Numbered from the stretch's first letter, positions 12,241 through 24,972 are shown. The stretch is 64,000 nt of DNA from Cryptomeria japonica (GCF_030272615.1 NC_081408.1:624431912-624495911); one strand, 5' to 3'. Numbers and translations are program-made. The notes: generated by a model from the letters alone, not told the origin.

Positions 12241-12726
12241 ATATGCTAATATTCAAATTGATCTTGTTTTTAGCAATTTTATGTTAAAATGGGGAAAATG
12301 CATAGATAAACTAATAGGGTTTAAAACTAATAGGGTTTAAAGCAAGGCAACGAGTTTATTTTGCAAGTTACATATTAATCTTAAAGGTAATGTTTTTGCA
12401 TATCTTTAGAATATAATTTTATTTACAATCTTTTGTGCTTAAACTTTAATTAAAGGGCTTGCTAGTTGCATTTCGGTTAAGTAGATTTCAAATTACACAT
12501 TATAGTTGAACTAGAGTCCATATGCTAATATTCAAATAGATCTTGTTTGTAGCAATTTTATGTTAAAATGGGGAAAATGCACAAAGAAACTAATAGGGTT
12601 TAAAACAAGGCAACAAGTTTATTTTACAAGTTACATATTAATCTTAAAAGCAATGTTTTTTGCATGTCTTTAAAATATAATTTTATTTACAATCTTTTGT
12701 GCTTAAACTTTAAATAAAGGGCTTGC
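12241..12726. repeat. Large tandem duplication, about 279 bp period
   Basis: 12241-12463 and 12520-12726 are near copies. Both start ATATGCTAATATTCAAAT, contain TTATGTTAAAATGGGGAAAA and end AAAGGGCTTGCT. Copy 1 also has an internal doubling of AACTAATAGGGTTTAAA. No open frame is conserved between copies. Confidence 0.88.
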
Positions 12727-12939
12727 TTGAACAAGAGTTCACATTATAGTTGTCTTTCGGTTAAGTAGATCTCAACTTATTTAATTAATCCAAATCATAA
12801 TTATGGTGCACCCATTCATGAGTATAGTATGTCACATTTGTATCTAATGTTACTTCTTGACCATATTTCGATCTCCCTAATACTTGAGGGCAAAAAATTT
12901 ATTTTGTTGTTTGAGTTTTGTTTCTTTCACTTATCAATT

Positions 12940-13330
12940 GGTTTGATTAAGGTAATTGCTTTTCATTGGAGCTATACACTGAAAACAGGTTTTGAGAGGA
13001 ACCCAAAACCTTAATACAACAAAAAAACAGAATGGAACAAGGAATGACCAACAAAGGAATGGGCCTAAAAGAACCCCCAAAATGAACAATCAACAAAGCC
13101 AATGATGCAAGGATGTTGAACAAATAGTCAAGGTAGTTTGAATCCAATCTCATCAAAGGGCATTGCATAGGAGTAGGATCAAGATGGATAGTCATGTCAA
13201 TTTTCAAAGGAGATATCTGAACGAAAGGACTCTCAAATATAAACTTTAAATTTCTTAGAAGTTTGTAGGATTCTCTACCCACATTAGTATGGTCCTTCTC
13301 AACAATTAGTGCCTTACCACTAACCAAACC
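12940..13330 (-). pseudogene. Possible LINE 3' fragment
   Basis: On the minus strand the stretch near 13025-12970 reads TTGTATTAAGGTTTTGGGTT then CTCAAAACCTG. This resembles the 3' end of the ORF1-only retroposon at 29640-29692 (TTGTAAAGGGTTTCGGGTCC, then TTCAAAGCCTG). A 126-codon minus-strand frame (13327-12947) covers it but matches no family I know. The best reading is a short 5'-truncated non-LTR relic. I found no target duplication. Confidence 0.3.
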
Positions 13331-14181
13331 TTAAGGACACCTCATAAGTGGCAACCTATCATAAGGGGAGGACCAAGGGGATTTGTAACTAGACTAGCGA
13401 ATGGGGATTTGAACTTTGGTGGCACCATCAACAATGTCGCAACTTAACCATCATATTGTGGGATGAGCATTATGTGCACAACCATTGTGAGTGGTTAAAT
13501 AATTTTTATTTTTATTTGCAAATATCTTGTTTTATGTAAATTTGGAGTGATAAGATTGAAAATTAGAAGAAAAAAAGATAACCATGCTACACATTTTTGT
13601 TTAAACAGTGGTTGCATAATTCTAGCTCCATTATTATATCACAACAAAAGAATTTAATCCTTAAAATCTTGTTTCTTTGCCATTTTAATAGAACATTGTA
13701 ATTATATAATATGTTTAAAGCAACTTCTGTTTACTTTTATTATATTATATCATTATAATGAAATGACTATCCAGCCCTTACAAGACACCAATGTATAAAT
13801 TATGGTGCATGAGAGTAACTTATGTATTAGTGCATCATAAGAATTGGATACCCTTTTCCTCATTCTAGTATCATTATTACAATTAAAAAATTTGAATTAT
13901 AAATTCATTAATTTTTAATTAATAAAATAAAAACTACTTCATAGAAATAGTAATAAAAATAAAATAAATATATTAATATATATTTAAATTTTGATAGAAT
14001 TGAACTTATATATTCATAAAATCTATTGTTTTTAAAATAACAACAAACTATTATGAGAATATTAGTTCTCATAATATGGAACAATTGAATTCAAAAAAAG
14101 TTGTTTGAATTTAAAATATTATATTTTATAATAATAATAATACAGGTTATTAATTATTATTATATTGTATAATATTACAAT

Positions 14182-14197
14182 ATTATGTTATGTAGTT
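14182..14197 (-). repeat. Target site duplication of minus-strand LINE (3' side)
   Basis: ATTATGTTATGTAGTT here matches ATTATGCTATGTAGTT at 28740-28755, one mismatch in 16. The two copies bracket the LINE exactly where its 3' T/A-rich tail and its 5' end lie. Confidence 0.8.
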
Positions 14198-15887
14198 TTT
14201 TCTTGTTTTTTTTTAATCGGTAAAAGGCCGATGCCTGAAAAATTTTATTAATTAAAGAAAGTGATTACAAACTCCATTCGGTGTGGGCACCAGTAGGAAA
14301 GAATGGAGGAAGAAAACCTCTAGTCTTGCCCAAATCCCTTAGAGGATCAGAATCTAATGATACACATAACAAGAATGAGAACATGATACAATAGTCCTTG
14401 GGGAAATCCCATCAAGGCTGAGCTATATGATAGAGAGATATCGATCTAAAATTTTGAAGTTTTGAAAAAAACTGCTCATCCCTAAAAATGATGTCTGCAT
14501 CTCCCTTTATTGCCTGCATCTAGTCTCTCGGAAGCAAGTTACAAAATGATCCCCTGATCTACAAAAGATCTTACGACCAATATCAATGTCAGGAAAAACA
14601 CTACAAAGCTTAAATGAGAGAACAATTTCAGAAGACTCCCTGAATGAAAAATAAAGCTCCAGAACCCGCAAAGGGGAAGGCCCTGCTAGGCTAATCATGA
14701 CCAAACCTTCAGACTTGTCCTACATTAATCACAAGATTTTAGCCCAGAAAAAAACTGTACTACAACATCCTCAGAGACTATAAGTAAAGTTAAGAGTTTA
14801 TGAAGCCCAAATCATAGTATAGCAGTATCATAGCACTATACTGGGAGATAGAGAACCATTCGAAAAGGACAATAAGGCCAAATCTTTCAAACGTTAGATC
14901 GTATCTCTCCTGCTTACTACAAAGAGAAATCGAGATAGCTTCCACCTTTAAAACATAGACAAACATCATGCGCAAGAGAGGAGGAAGGAGGAGAAAACCC
15001 CGAACCGGATTACATAAAGAAGCTAGCATAATCAACATAGAAACCTACAGATTAGGTCGAAGACAACCTCCTTACTAAATCATCCATTATCATCCAAAAG
15101 AAAGCAAAGGCCAAACACTGCTAAAACGAAACCAAACAGATATCTCAGAACATCTAGATAAATATTCTCAAAGTGCATGGCCACTGCCAAGAACATTGTG
15201 GCAATGTCTAAATTGGCTCTGGTGCGGTCTTCATTCATAATATAATCATTCCCGAGGATTTTCATTAATGTCCTAATGACCAGGGGGTTCGGAAAAACCA
15301 GGATACCTTTCAATCTCTCCTCCTTAATTTCTCCTACAAAATCCATTTGCCGCTTGAGCCCTATTAATCTTAGTGGGGTATCCATAGGAGCTACTAGAAT
15401 ATCATATAAGCCAGAGCCCAAGCAAGTAATAACTTAAATAGAGCTAGAATTAAAAGGCCTTGTGAAATACAACTCATCTTTCCTAAGAGGGGCAATAGAC
15501 ACTAATGGATGACAGAGATCGAAGGGCTAAGATGCAATTGAAACAATCTCCAGGATCAAGGTAATAATACCGCCGCCTCTACATGAATGAGCTACTAAGC
15601 AATTGCTAGCTATCGCAATAAGGGAAGTCACATCAACACCACAAGTATGCCTCCAAGTTGGCACTAATCGAGAGGTATTGCTGACAGAAGATGTCCTGAA
15701 AAGATATCAGTTGCCTCTAAAATATGGCTAAAAGCCATAGATAAATATGGTCTAAATCATTACTATAAAATACATATAGAATATAAAATAAATTAATAGA
15801 TAATTCTAACTCTTAAAGCACCATAATCTCTTATTCCTATTGGTGTACAATATATCTATATGAATATTAATACATATACATCCATGC

Positions 15888-15979
<92 letters not shown>

Positions 15980-16359
15980 ATATCCATATATGCACATGTA
16001 TACCAATTGACATAAAATCTTATAAGGCTCTAAGAGGAGATCTAAAGAAAATATATGAAAAAAGCTATCCACGAAAAAGACCAGAGAACCATAAATATAT
16101 TCTGAGAGCTTAGAGAGAGGCTCATTAAACTACCCAGCTTAGAGTGATGTTAGGAACACATCCTACCATCTTCGATCTAGGATTATCCCCCAAAGGTGGC
16201 AGAGACTCTCTTTCTTCAGAAGAAGGGGAAGGCCACAATTCAGGGGAAAAAAAAAGAAGAAGAAGAAAAAGACTTTGGGGGAACCCCAAGCCAAGTTGAA
16301 CAAGACCATAAGCCTAGGATAACCAACCCATAAGCTAAAATAGAGGAGGAGGACTCCCT
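14198..16359 (-). other. LINE 3' untranslated region
   Basis: About 2.1 kb between the RNase H domain and the A-rich tail. Two minus-strand open frames (15421-15080, 113 codons; 15038-14790, 82 codons) match no family I recognise. A long (CA)n run sits at 15978-15889. The region may include an unrecognised nested insertion, since plant L1 3' UTRs are usually much shorter. Confidence 0.55.
15889..15978. repeat. (TG)n microsatellite
   Basis: Forty-five perfect TG units on the plus strand, inside the LINE 3' region. Such a long pure run is usually length-polymorphic. Confidence 0.97.
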
Positions 16360-19300
16360 CTAACTAATGAACTGTCCATTAGCTCCTACATTAGCTAATT
16401 CATCCGCCCTAGAGTTTCCCTCTCTATACATATGGTTGAAGGTCATTTTCTTGAAATCTTTAAGGAGACCTAGAGCTCTAGACAAGAGCGCATTCAGCTT
16501 CCAATCAGGAAGATAACCTTTTCTAAGGCCATTGATAATAATGGCCAAGAAATGGCCAGTTTGCGAATACCCATATTTTGACAAAGAAGGAGACCTTCAA
16601 TTAGGGCTAAGATTTCAGCTTTGTTATTGGATTCAAACCCTATAGGTTTGGCTAGCCTAGCCAGTTCCCTCCCACCCTCCTCATGCAGACAACATCCAAT
16701 ACCTACAGGACTTGGGTTCCCACGAGAGGCTCCATCAAATTTTAGCTTGACCCAACCGCTTTTTGGGGCTCTCCACTTGTAGGCCTTTCTCAGCTCCTGA
16801 TTGTTAGAGTTGCTATCTCCAACAAAGGGAGGGATCTTCAAACCAAACCACCGCCCCCTCATCTTCTCATCGCAGTAGGTCATCTCTGAGAGATTACTAG
16901 GAAATTTAGAAGTTCTACTATTTAGAGTCTCCACAATTGAGGCTTCTATTTTATTCGCCAGAAGGGTCCACTCCATCTTCTCCTTGTTAAAGAGTCTCCT
17001 ATTGTGTTCCCTCTAGAGTTCCCAGATAACCAAAGAAGGGGCCAGGTTCCAGAGCCCACCATATAGGGAGTTCTTGAAAAGGATCGGCCATGCCTGAAAC
17101 ATCCTAAGGATGGTATTGGGAAAGGTTGAGTACCACCCTAATTTTTTGCACATAGCCAACACTTAGAGGCATAATTACAATTAAGAAGGATGTGGTCTTT
17201 ATCTTCTTCAGCCTCTTCACATAAAGGACATTTGCTAGGGTCTTCATAGCCCATCTTTCTGAATCTATCTGCTGTTAAAATCTTATTTTGGAGAGCATAC
17301 CATGAGAACAATCCTGCCTTTGGTAAACACATCTTATCCCAACACAAGGCTGAAGGGGCAGAACTGGAAGAGGAGAGGTGCTGGCTCAAGAGGAGATTAT
17401 AACCATCTTTTGAGGTATATTCTCCTGATTTTGACCCATCCCAGATAAGTGTGTCTAACCCTAAGTTGAAAGTGACCATCCTCTTATTAAGGATGTCTTG
17501 AAGCAACAATTTCTCCCTTGCAGGGATGTCCACCTGATCAAGGGATCTCCAAGACCATCCCTTGGCCAAGTCTCCCTCAGAAGGCGTGATGTAATCCTTA
17601 ACATACCTACCCCAAACAGATTATAGCACTACTCTGGATGATTCCAAATTAAATTTTTGTTGAAGGACTAGGAAACCTCCCCAAGAGTCGGACCAGAAAA
17701 GGGCTTTATCACCCTTGCCCAGATTCCATGATAATTTGTCTAAGATGATTTTCCTACAATCCAACATAAAGTTCCAAATACGCGAGCCTCTTGGAGGGGA
17801 GGATTCCATGAAGAGGCTCATATGGTCCCTGCCTCAGAGATATTTATGGTAAAGGATTTGAGCCCACTTGAGATGAGGAGATCTAAACATTCTCCATACT
17901 AATTTGGCCCCCAATGCCCTACTCTGATCCTTAATATTCTTAATCCCAATACCCCCTACCAGCTTGGGCCTACAGATCTTATCCCAGACCACAAGGGAGA
18001 TCTGTTTCTTCTCTTCCGCCCCTTGCCAAAAGAAAGATCTTAGATGTCTGTTTAGCATTTCCTTTTTGGACTGGGGCATGTTAAAACATGATAGTTGATA
18101 GATGGGCACAACAACCAAAACTTATTTGACCAGAGTAGCTCTACCCGCAGAGGATAGCTACTTCCCCTTCCAGGTTGCTACCCTGCTCCTAATCTTATCT
18201 ACTACTCCATCCCATAGATTTGATGACCCAGAGCCCTTATCCAGGGGCAAACCTAGATACTTACAGAGGGGACTACCTAGATTGAAATTCAAAATGCCAT
18301 AGATGTTTTTTTGTAAGCTTAACTTAGTGTTGAAAAAGAAGACTTCAGATTTAGCTGGATTGATTTCCTGACCTGAGGCCTTAGAATAAGAGTCCAAGAT
18401 CTACTTAAAAGCCCGAGCCTCACCTAAATCACTAAGCCCATATATCATAGTGTCATCCACAAATTTCTGATGCATTATAGGGTCAAGGTTGCTGGTAATT
18501 CTAATTCCTACAATCTGACTGTTCTCCCTAGCTCTAGAAATCGATCTCCCTAAGGATTCTGCCATAATGATGAAGAGAAAATGGGATAAAGGATCTCCCT
18601 GCCTCAAACCCCTAGAGGAGCTAAAAAAACCTTCAGGGGTACCATTGACCAACACTGAGAATTTAGGCATAGAGATACATTCAAAAATCAAGTTAATCCA
18701 GGCAGAGGGGAATCCAAAAGCTTCTAAGCATCTACATAAAAAATCTCCAATTCACCTTGTCATATGCTTTCCTAATGTCTAACTTTAAGAGCATACTAGG
18801 AGTTCCATTCTTCTGGACATAGTTGATGGCCTCCTGAGCTATAATAACCCTATCGTAAATAGATCTTCCTAGAACAAAACCCGTATGTTCCTCACTAATC
18901 AAAAGGGGATGGAGTTTTTAAAGCCTATTAGCTAGAGTTTTAGAAAAAAAGCTTATAGATAGTGTTGCACAAGGCTATGGGTCGAAACTCATCAAAACAC
19001 TCAGGTTTATCTTTTTTTGGGATAAGGGCCAAAAAAGTGTTATTGATTTCCTTGAGGATATTACCTGAGTTCCTCATCCCTTCAAGAGTTGTCGTCACTT
19101 CCTCACCTAAGAAGGGCCAACATTTTTGAAAGAAACTAGTTGGAAAGCCATCCGGCCCAGGGGATTTGTCTAAGCTCATCTGCTTAAGAGTTGCTTCTAC
19201 TTCTGCTAAAGAAAATTTAGCAGTCAAAGAATCGGTTTGGACCTTACTCAGAAGCTTTGGGATACACTTAATAAACTTGTCTTGGACAGAGCCATGAGGG

Positions 19301-19404
19301 CTCCACTCAAAGCTGAGAATAAGAGAAAAGAAATCTGCAGCCTCCTTCGTAGTGATTTTAGGGTTAGCCACCTCAGAGCCATCACTCAACTTAATCTTGG
19401 AGAT
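16360..19404 (-). pseudogene. LINE ORF2, distal half: reverse transcriptase, zf-RVT, RNase H (broken)
   Basis: Continues ORF2 on the far side of the copia insertion. In order on the minus strand: the RT fingers at 19389-18940 (SPGPDGFPTSFFQK, FLALIPKKDKPECF, FRPIALCNTIYK); the RT palm at 18691-18401 (GLRQGDPLSHFLFI and catalytic FVDD, where FADD or YADD is usual); the RT thumb region at 18397-17834 (KYLGLPLDKG, SFFWQGAEEKKQIS); a zf-RVT domain at 17569-17138 (CPLCEEAEEDKDHILLNC); and a type I RNase H at 16976-16360 (KFDGASRGNPSP, NNKAEILALIEGL, REGNSRADELAN). Several stops and frameshifts break it, including one in the middle of RNase H. It once reverse-transcribed LINE RNA at the nick made by its endonuclease. 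Confidence 0.9.
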
Positions 19405-19409
19405 ATGGT
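19405..19409 (+). repeat. Target site duplication, left (ATGGT)
   Basis: ATGGT precedes the copia LTR and recurs at 25683-25687 after the right LTR. The duplicated bases belong to the interrupted LINE ORF2. Confidence 0.93.
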
Positions 19410-19860
19410 TGTTGGTGTAAATAAATATTCATTATGGATATTATTGCACTTTACTTAAGTTAACTTAGGATAATGCATCTCTTTGTAGTTTGGATTTGAG
19501 ACACTTAGGGAAGTGTGCACATAAGGATAGAGCTTTTAGGAGAAATTCCACCTTTTGTGGTCTTATTTTGTTGTTACACTCCACATTCGGTGGGTCATCC
19601 ACCTCTTGTGGAATATTATATTATTTCTCCTACCTACCCCTAGTATTTCTTACCTACCCTTGTTTCTCATTGAGCCACATGTCATGATTGTGTGCTCGTA
19701 CATCCATTTGGCCTTGCCTATATAAGCAGACCTATATTCATTATATTGGTGAATCCAGTTGATCATTTTAATATTGATGAGAATACAATTTGTTCTTGTC
19801 ATTCTTTTGCCTCTATTTTTATACTTTTCATTGTGCCCTTGATCTTGGCAAAATCTCACA
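19410..19860 (+). repeat. 5' LTR of copia element
   Basis: Starts TGTTGGTGTAAATAAA and ends AAATCTCACA. A TATA box TATATAAG lies at 19719-19726, a plausible promoter for the genomic RNA. Confidence 0.95.
19719..19726 (+). promoter_or_regulatory. LTR TATA box
   Basis: TATATAAG within the 5' LTR, about 135 bp before the LTR end. It is preserved in the 3' LTR. Confidence 0.65.
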
Positions 19861-19873
19861 TGGTATCAGAGCC
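19861..19873 (+). promoter_or_regulatory. tRNA primer-binding site of copia element
   Basis: TGGTATCAGAGCC immediately follows the LTR; complementary to the 3' end of initiator Met tRNA. Confidence 0.9.
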
Positions 19874-20902
19874 ATTGGGGCTTCATTGATTGGTTTTTGA
19901 AGACATCGTGGAAGGCTTCTATTTTCGGATATGAGGAACTGCACTTTTTGGAGGCATCTTGGAGCGTTTTCGACCTCACCATTGCGTTCGAGAGGTTGTT
20001 TCCATAAAAATCGAGTATAAATTCGATCCATTTTGGCGAAAATCAATTTTTGGGTGTGGAGGAAATTTTCTGCCCAATTCGGGCAGTACGGTATGGAATT
20101 TTCGGATTTTTTTCAAAAAAAATAAATTTTTTTTTTTTTGAAAATTATTTTCCAGTTTGAAATTTTTTTTTTGAAAAGAAAAAAAAATTGAAAATTATTT
20201 TTGGGATCCGTACCTTCTGCCCAGTCAGTAGCACCCAGTCAGCGCCTAGTCAGCATTTTCTTTGGAAATTTTTAGACCCCTCTCCGTTGAGCAGTTTGGA
20301 TTTTTGGGTCAACTTTGGAGGCCCATAACTTGCTCAATTTTGCTTCTTTTTGGGTGCAATTTTTTTTTATTTGGGCTAATTGTTTTTGCTCTTCGCAATG
20401 GTGTGGTTATTTTTTGGTTTTGGTGCACAGCGTTTTCGTAATTTTTAGATTCTCTCAAATGTACCTGTCCAATCCTCAATTCTACAACTTCAAAGGCCTC
20501 GTTTGAGCTCATCCGACCTCCTTTTCAGGTGCTGTTTTTTTTTTAAAGTGCATGTTTTTTCATCTACTTCCATAATATATGATCATATTTTAGAGATTTT
20601 AAGCAGAAATTGTACTTTCAGATATTGGTCTTATTTGGCCTATTTGGTACTTGTAAATTGCTTGGATCTTAATTTAGATCTCTTGCATTATTAGTTTGAG
20701 TCTCTTTTGGCCTTATTGAGGCAGTTGTAAAATTGAAATTAGAATTCCACTTTGCCATTTTTTGCAAGTGGCCTATTGTACATGCACTAAGTATAAAGTG
20801 TCAAATCATCACTTTTGGGGGGGTTCTTTGATTGAGTGAATTTGGGGGGGTGTCTTGTGTGATTGTGTCTCTCTTTCCTTGTGCTCTTTCATTTTTGTTG
20901 CA

Positions 20903-21325
20903 ATGAGTCCTCATAAATTTCCACCTTTAACTCCACATAATTATGCATCATGGAAAATTAAAGTATGGAGCAAATTAATGGAAAAAGGTCTCACGCATCA
21001 CATAGATGGAACAATAGCAACACCACCTGATCCTAAGGCTGATCCTAATGCTCAATTAGAATGGCTCACTAAGAATTGCATGGCTCTTGGAACTTTGCGC
21101 AAGTATGTATCAGATGACCTCATCTTTCATATTGAAAAGTGTACTACAATCAAAGATGCTTGGGATATGTTTCATAAATTGTATGGTCAAGTTGATGAAA
21201 TCAGAGGTTATAAGATTGACAATGAGCTCACCAACTTGGATCCCAAGAGTTTTGATACAATCCAAGATTATGTCACCAAAGAAAATGAGCTAAGAGCAAA
21301 GCTTAAGGATTGTGGAATTGACTAA
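20903..21325 (+). pseudogene. copia gag, N-terminal part
   Basis: Gag forms the virus-like particle that packages the retrotransposon RNA. I chose the ATG at 20903 (MSPHKFPPLTPHNYASWKI) because this is the usual copia gag start, with the Y-x-x-W-K motif near residue 15. The upstream in-frame codons lie in leader sequence. The frame closes at 21325 after KLKDCGID, and homologous sequence resumes one frame over from about 21320 (KDAQLIFNLLDNLAPEY). A small indel has therefore split gag. Confidence 0.85.
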
Positions 21326-24300
21326 AGGATGCTCAGTTGATATTCAACTTGTTGGACAACCTTGCACCAGAATATGCAGCATTTGTGTCTAGCTTCCAAA
21401 CTCATCGTTTGATAGTGGGGAGTTCCTATGTTATGCCTTCATTTGATGCTTTCACAGAAATGTTGATATTGGAACAATCTAAGTTGTTGAACATGGGGCT
21501 TCTCAAGTCTTCAAAGTCCAAGGCTTTGGTGGCTAATCAAGGGAATCAAGGAAGTCAAGGCAAAGATTCCAACAAGAAGAAGAAGCAATCTAAGTCACAG
21601 CCACAACAGGAAAAAGGACAATCATCCTCTCCATCACAAGGCGATTTTTCATCCTCTTCCAAGAAGGGGACACCACCTAAGAAGGATAAGCCAACTTGTG
21701 CATATTGCAAGAAGTATGGTCATGATGAGCATCGATGCCACACAAAGCAAGTTGATGAGTTAACTAATCTTCTTAAGAAAAACAACATCAACTTGCCATC
21801 CGCCTACACAAAGAAGGATTCATCTCCTTCCTCTTCCTCACAGTCTAAGGGAAAAGGGCAAGCATTTGTGGCTACAACAAGTTCTTCACAGCAGTGGATA
21901 CTTGACTCAGGTGCCTCATATCACATGGGTTCTACAAAGGAGCAGTTTTCTTCATTGGAGCCATCTAAGGTACCTCACATTTACATAGGTGATGATACAC
22001 AAGTAGAGGTTGAAGGGAAAGGTTTAGTTGACATGGATGATGGAACATTTGAGAATGCTCTCTATGTTCCTAACTTGTCTACCAACCTTCTCTCTATCTA
22101 CCAAATCACTCACTATGGGAATGGGAAAAAGGTTGAGTTTACACCAGATTCAGTTGTGGTAAAGGAACTTGATGATGATGCCTTGGTAGCAGTGGGACAA
22201 GTCAATGACAACTCAAGGCTTTATTCATTCTCCCACTTTGTGCCAAGTTCACCTTCTAGGGCCTTGCTTACTCATTCAAAATCAGAAAGTAAGCTATGGC
22301 ATGAGCGGTTTGGTCACCTCAACTATCGCTATCTTCAATAGCTCAACACTAAAGACATGGTCACAAGTCTACCTCAAATCAGTTTTTCAGAGGGTGTATG
22401 TTCAGGTTGTTCCATGGGCAAGCATCCCGAGGAAAAGTTTGATAAGGGGAAAGCTTGGAGAGCTTTGGAAGTTCTTCAACTTGTTCACAGCGATGTAGTA
22501 GGTCCATTTCCAGTAGCTTCATTTAGTAAGGCCCGCTATGTCCTCACCTTCATTGATGACTACTCCTGCTTCACTTGGGTCTACTTTCTCATTCATAAGA
22601 GTGAAGTATTTGACAGATTTCAGGACTTCAAGACTCGTGTGGAGAAGCAATCAGGGAAAGTGGTCAAGATTCTTCGCACAGATAATGGAAGGGAATATGT
22701 GAACAAAAGACTTGAGGATTTTTGTACATTTAAGGGGATTGATCTTCAGCATTCTGTAGTATACACTCCACAGCAGAACGGGGTTGCAGAACGCAAGAAT
22801 AGAACTCTCAAAGAAATGGCTAGCTGTATGATACATGCACGTTCTCTTGATCCCGCCTTTTGGGCAGAGGCTATCAGTTGTGCCACACACATCCAGAATC
22901 GGGTTCCTCACAAAGCTTTGCAAGGTATTACTCCTTTTGAAGCCTGGGCTGGTAGGAAACCGATTGTGAGACATTTTCGAGTCTTTGGGTGTCCAGCATG
23001 GGCTCGCATACCTCTGCAGAAATGCAAGGCATTGGAACCGCAGAGTCGGCCTTGCATATTTGTTGGATATCCTGAGGGTTTTAAGGCATATAGATTGATG
23101 GATCCTGAGACACATGAGGTGTTCATTGAGAGGAGTGTTCACTTTGAGGAAAGCTCTCCTAGCTTAGCCTCTCTACCTCCTCCACCTTCCTCCATTATGG
23201 ATAGTGATGCTAGTGATTCAGATGATGAGACTCCTTCAACTCTGACTCGCGGGGTTACACCTCTGTAGGGTCCACTTGCAATTGAGGAGCCTCGTTCTCC
23301 ACCTCCCCCTAGACCTCGTTGGGCTCGACAGGCACTTGAGTCCACGGGTTCTCTTGTTGGGGATCCTTCAGATACATGGAGAACTCAATCACAACATCAG
23401 GATCTTCCACATGCATTCATTGCTACTGCTTCTGATCCATAGACATTTCAGGAAGCATCAAGGGTTCCTGAGTGGGACCAAGCTATGGAGGAAGAGTATA
23501 GTTCCTTGATGAGGAACAACACATGGGATTTAGTCCATCTCCCTAAGGGGAGAAAGATGGTTCGATGTAAGTGGATCTATTAGACCAAATATGTTGTGGA
23601 TGGTAGTGTGGATAAGTATAAGGCTCAGCTTGTTGTAAAAGGTTTCTCTCAGGTTGCAGGTGTTGACTATACTGAGACCTTTGCGCTCGTAGCCAAGATG
23701 AACTCCATTCGCTTGACACTTGCTATTGTTGCCGCTCATGGTTGGGTTGTACATCAGATGGATGTGAAGAGTGCTTTTCTTCATGGTGATCTTGATGAGG
23801 AGATTTATATGGAGCAGTCACAGGGTCTCATCCAGGATACTTCCTTGGTTTGCAGACTAAGGAAATCTCTCTATGACCTTAAGCAGGCCCCCAAGGCTTG
23901 GTATGCCAAGATGGATTCCTTTCTTCTCTCAATAGGGTTCTCCAGGTGTCATTCCGATCCGAATGTCTACATTTTGCGACACGATGACTCTCACTTGATA
24001 CTTGTGCTCTATGTTGATGATTTGATCATTACAGGGAGTACCACATCCATCATTAGCAGGGTCAAATCTGCTTTGTATCACAAATTTGCTATGACTGACT
24101 TGGGTCTTTTGCACTACTTTCTCGGGATAGAGATTTCACAGTCACCTTCCGGGATTACACTATCACAGCCCAAGTATGCTCTTAATCTACTTGCACACTT
24201 TCATATGGCTGATTGTAAGCCTGCCCAAACTCCCTTTCTTTCAGGAGTCAAGCTTGAGGCTCTTTGTTCTTCTCCACTAGTTGATGCCACTTTGTATCGT

Positions 24301-24972
24301 CAGCTTGTGGGTAGTCTCATCTACTTGACCCATACACGCCCTGATATTTCATTTGCAGTTGGCATGGTTTCCCACTTCATGCAGGAACCACATGAGCTTC
24401 ATTGGAAAGTCGCCAAATGCATCCTTCATTACATCCAGGGTACACATCACTATGGGATTCACTATGCAGTAGGCACAGGACTTCGCCTGGTTGGTTACAC
24501 AGACTCTGATTGGGCTGGCAATCTTGATGATCGTAAGTCTACTTCCGGTTGTAGTTTTCACCTTGGTTCAGGCCCCATTTGTTGGCAAAGCAAGAAGCAA
24601 CATGCTATTGCTCTCTCTTCTACTGAGGCTGAGTATCGAGGTGTTGTTAATGCAGTGACTGAGACCATTTGGCTCCAGTAGATTCTCACAGAGTTTGGGT
24701 TCACCACTCCATGGCCGACAATTCTACATTGCGACAATCAGAGTACTATTGCAATCTCAAAGAACTCGGTCCAGCACCAGCGGACCAAACACATCGAGAT
24801 TCATATGCACTATTTCTGAGAGCTCATTCAAGAGCAAGTCATTGATTTGCAATATTGTCCTATAGCGGAGCAGGTTGCTGACATATTCACCAAACCTTTC
24901 ACTGAGAGTAAGTTCCAGCAGCTGCGAGCTCTCTTGGGGGTGCAGGATGTGTCATTAGGGGGGGTCAGCTGA
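21326..24972 (+). pseudogene. copia gag C-terminus and pol (protease, integrase, RT, RNase H)
   Basis: A single reading frame, apart from stops, carries all enzymatic domains. They are: the CCHC zinc knuckle of gag (CAYCKKYGHDEHRC, near 21699); an aspartic protease (DSGASYHM, near 21904); the GAG-pre-integrase motif (HERFGHLNYRYL); an integrase with HSDVVGP, RTDNGREY and the QNGVAERKNR glutamate; a reverse transcriptase with QMDVKSAFLHGDL and catalytic YVDD (near 24013); and an RNase H (YTDSDWAGNLDDRKST, SSTEAEY). Stops at 22339, 23266, 23440, 23581 and 24679 are all TAG, mostly where Gln is expected. TGA at 24817 replaces an expected Arg. The frame closes at 24972. Confidence 0.93.

Larger units (their letters stand above)
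9845..14181. other. Gene-free AT-rich DNA with local duplications
   Basis: No host gene is recognised. The stretch contains a hairpin, three local tandem duplications and one possible LINE relic, listed separately. 13331-14181 holds nothing I can name; it is AT-rich with ATT/TAA runs near 14120-14180. Confidence 0.65.

Noticed and set aside
15806-16113. Frames encoding poly(Thr-His) or poly(Cys-Val)
   Set aside because: Direct translation of the (TG)n microsatellite.
22651-23142. 163-codon minus-strand frame
   Set aside because: Antisense of the copia integrase and adjacent pol sequence; no independent motif.
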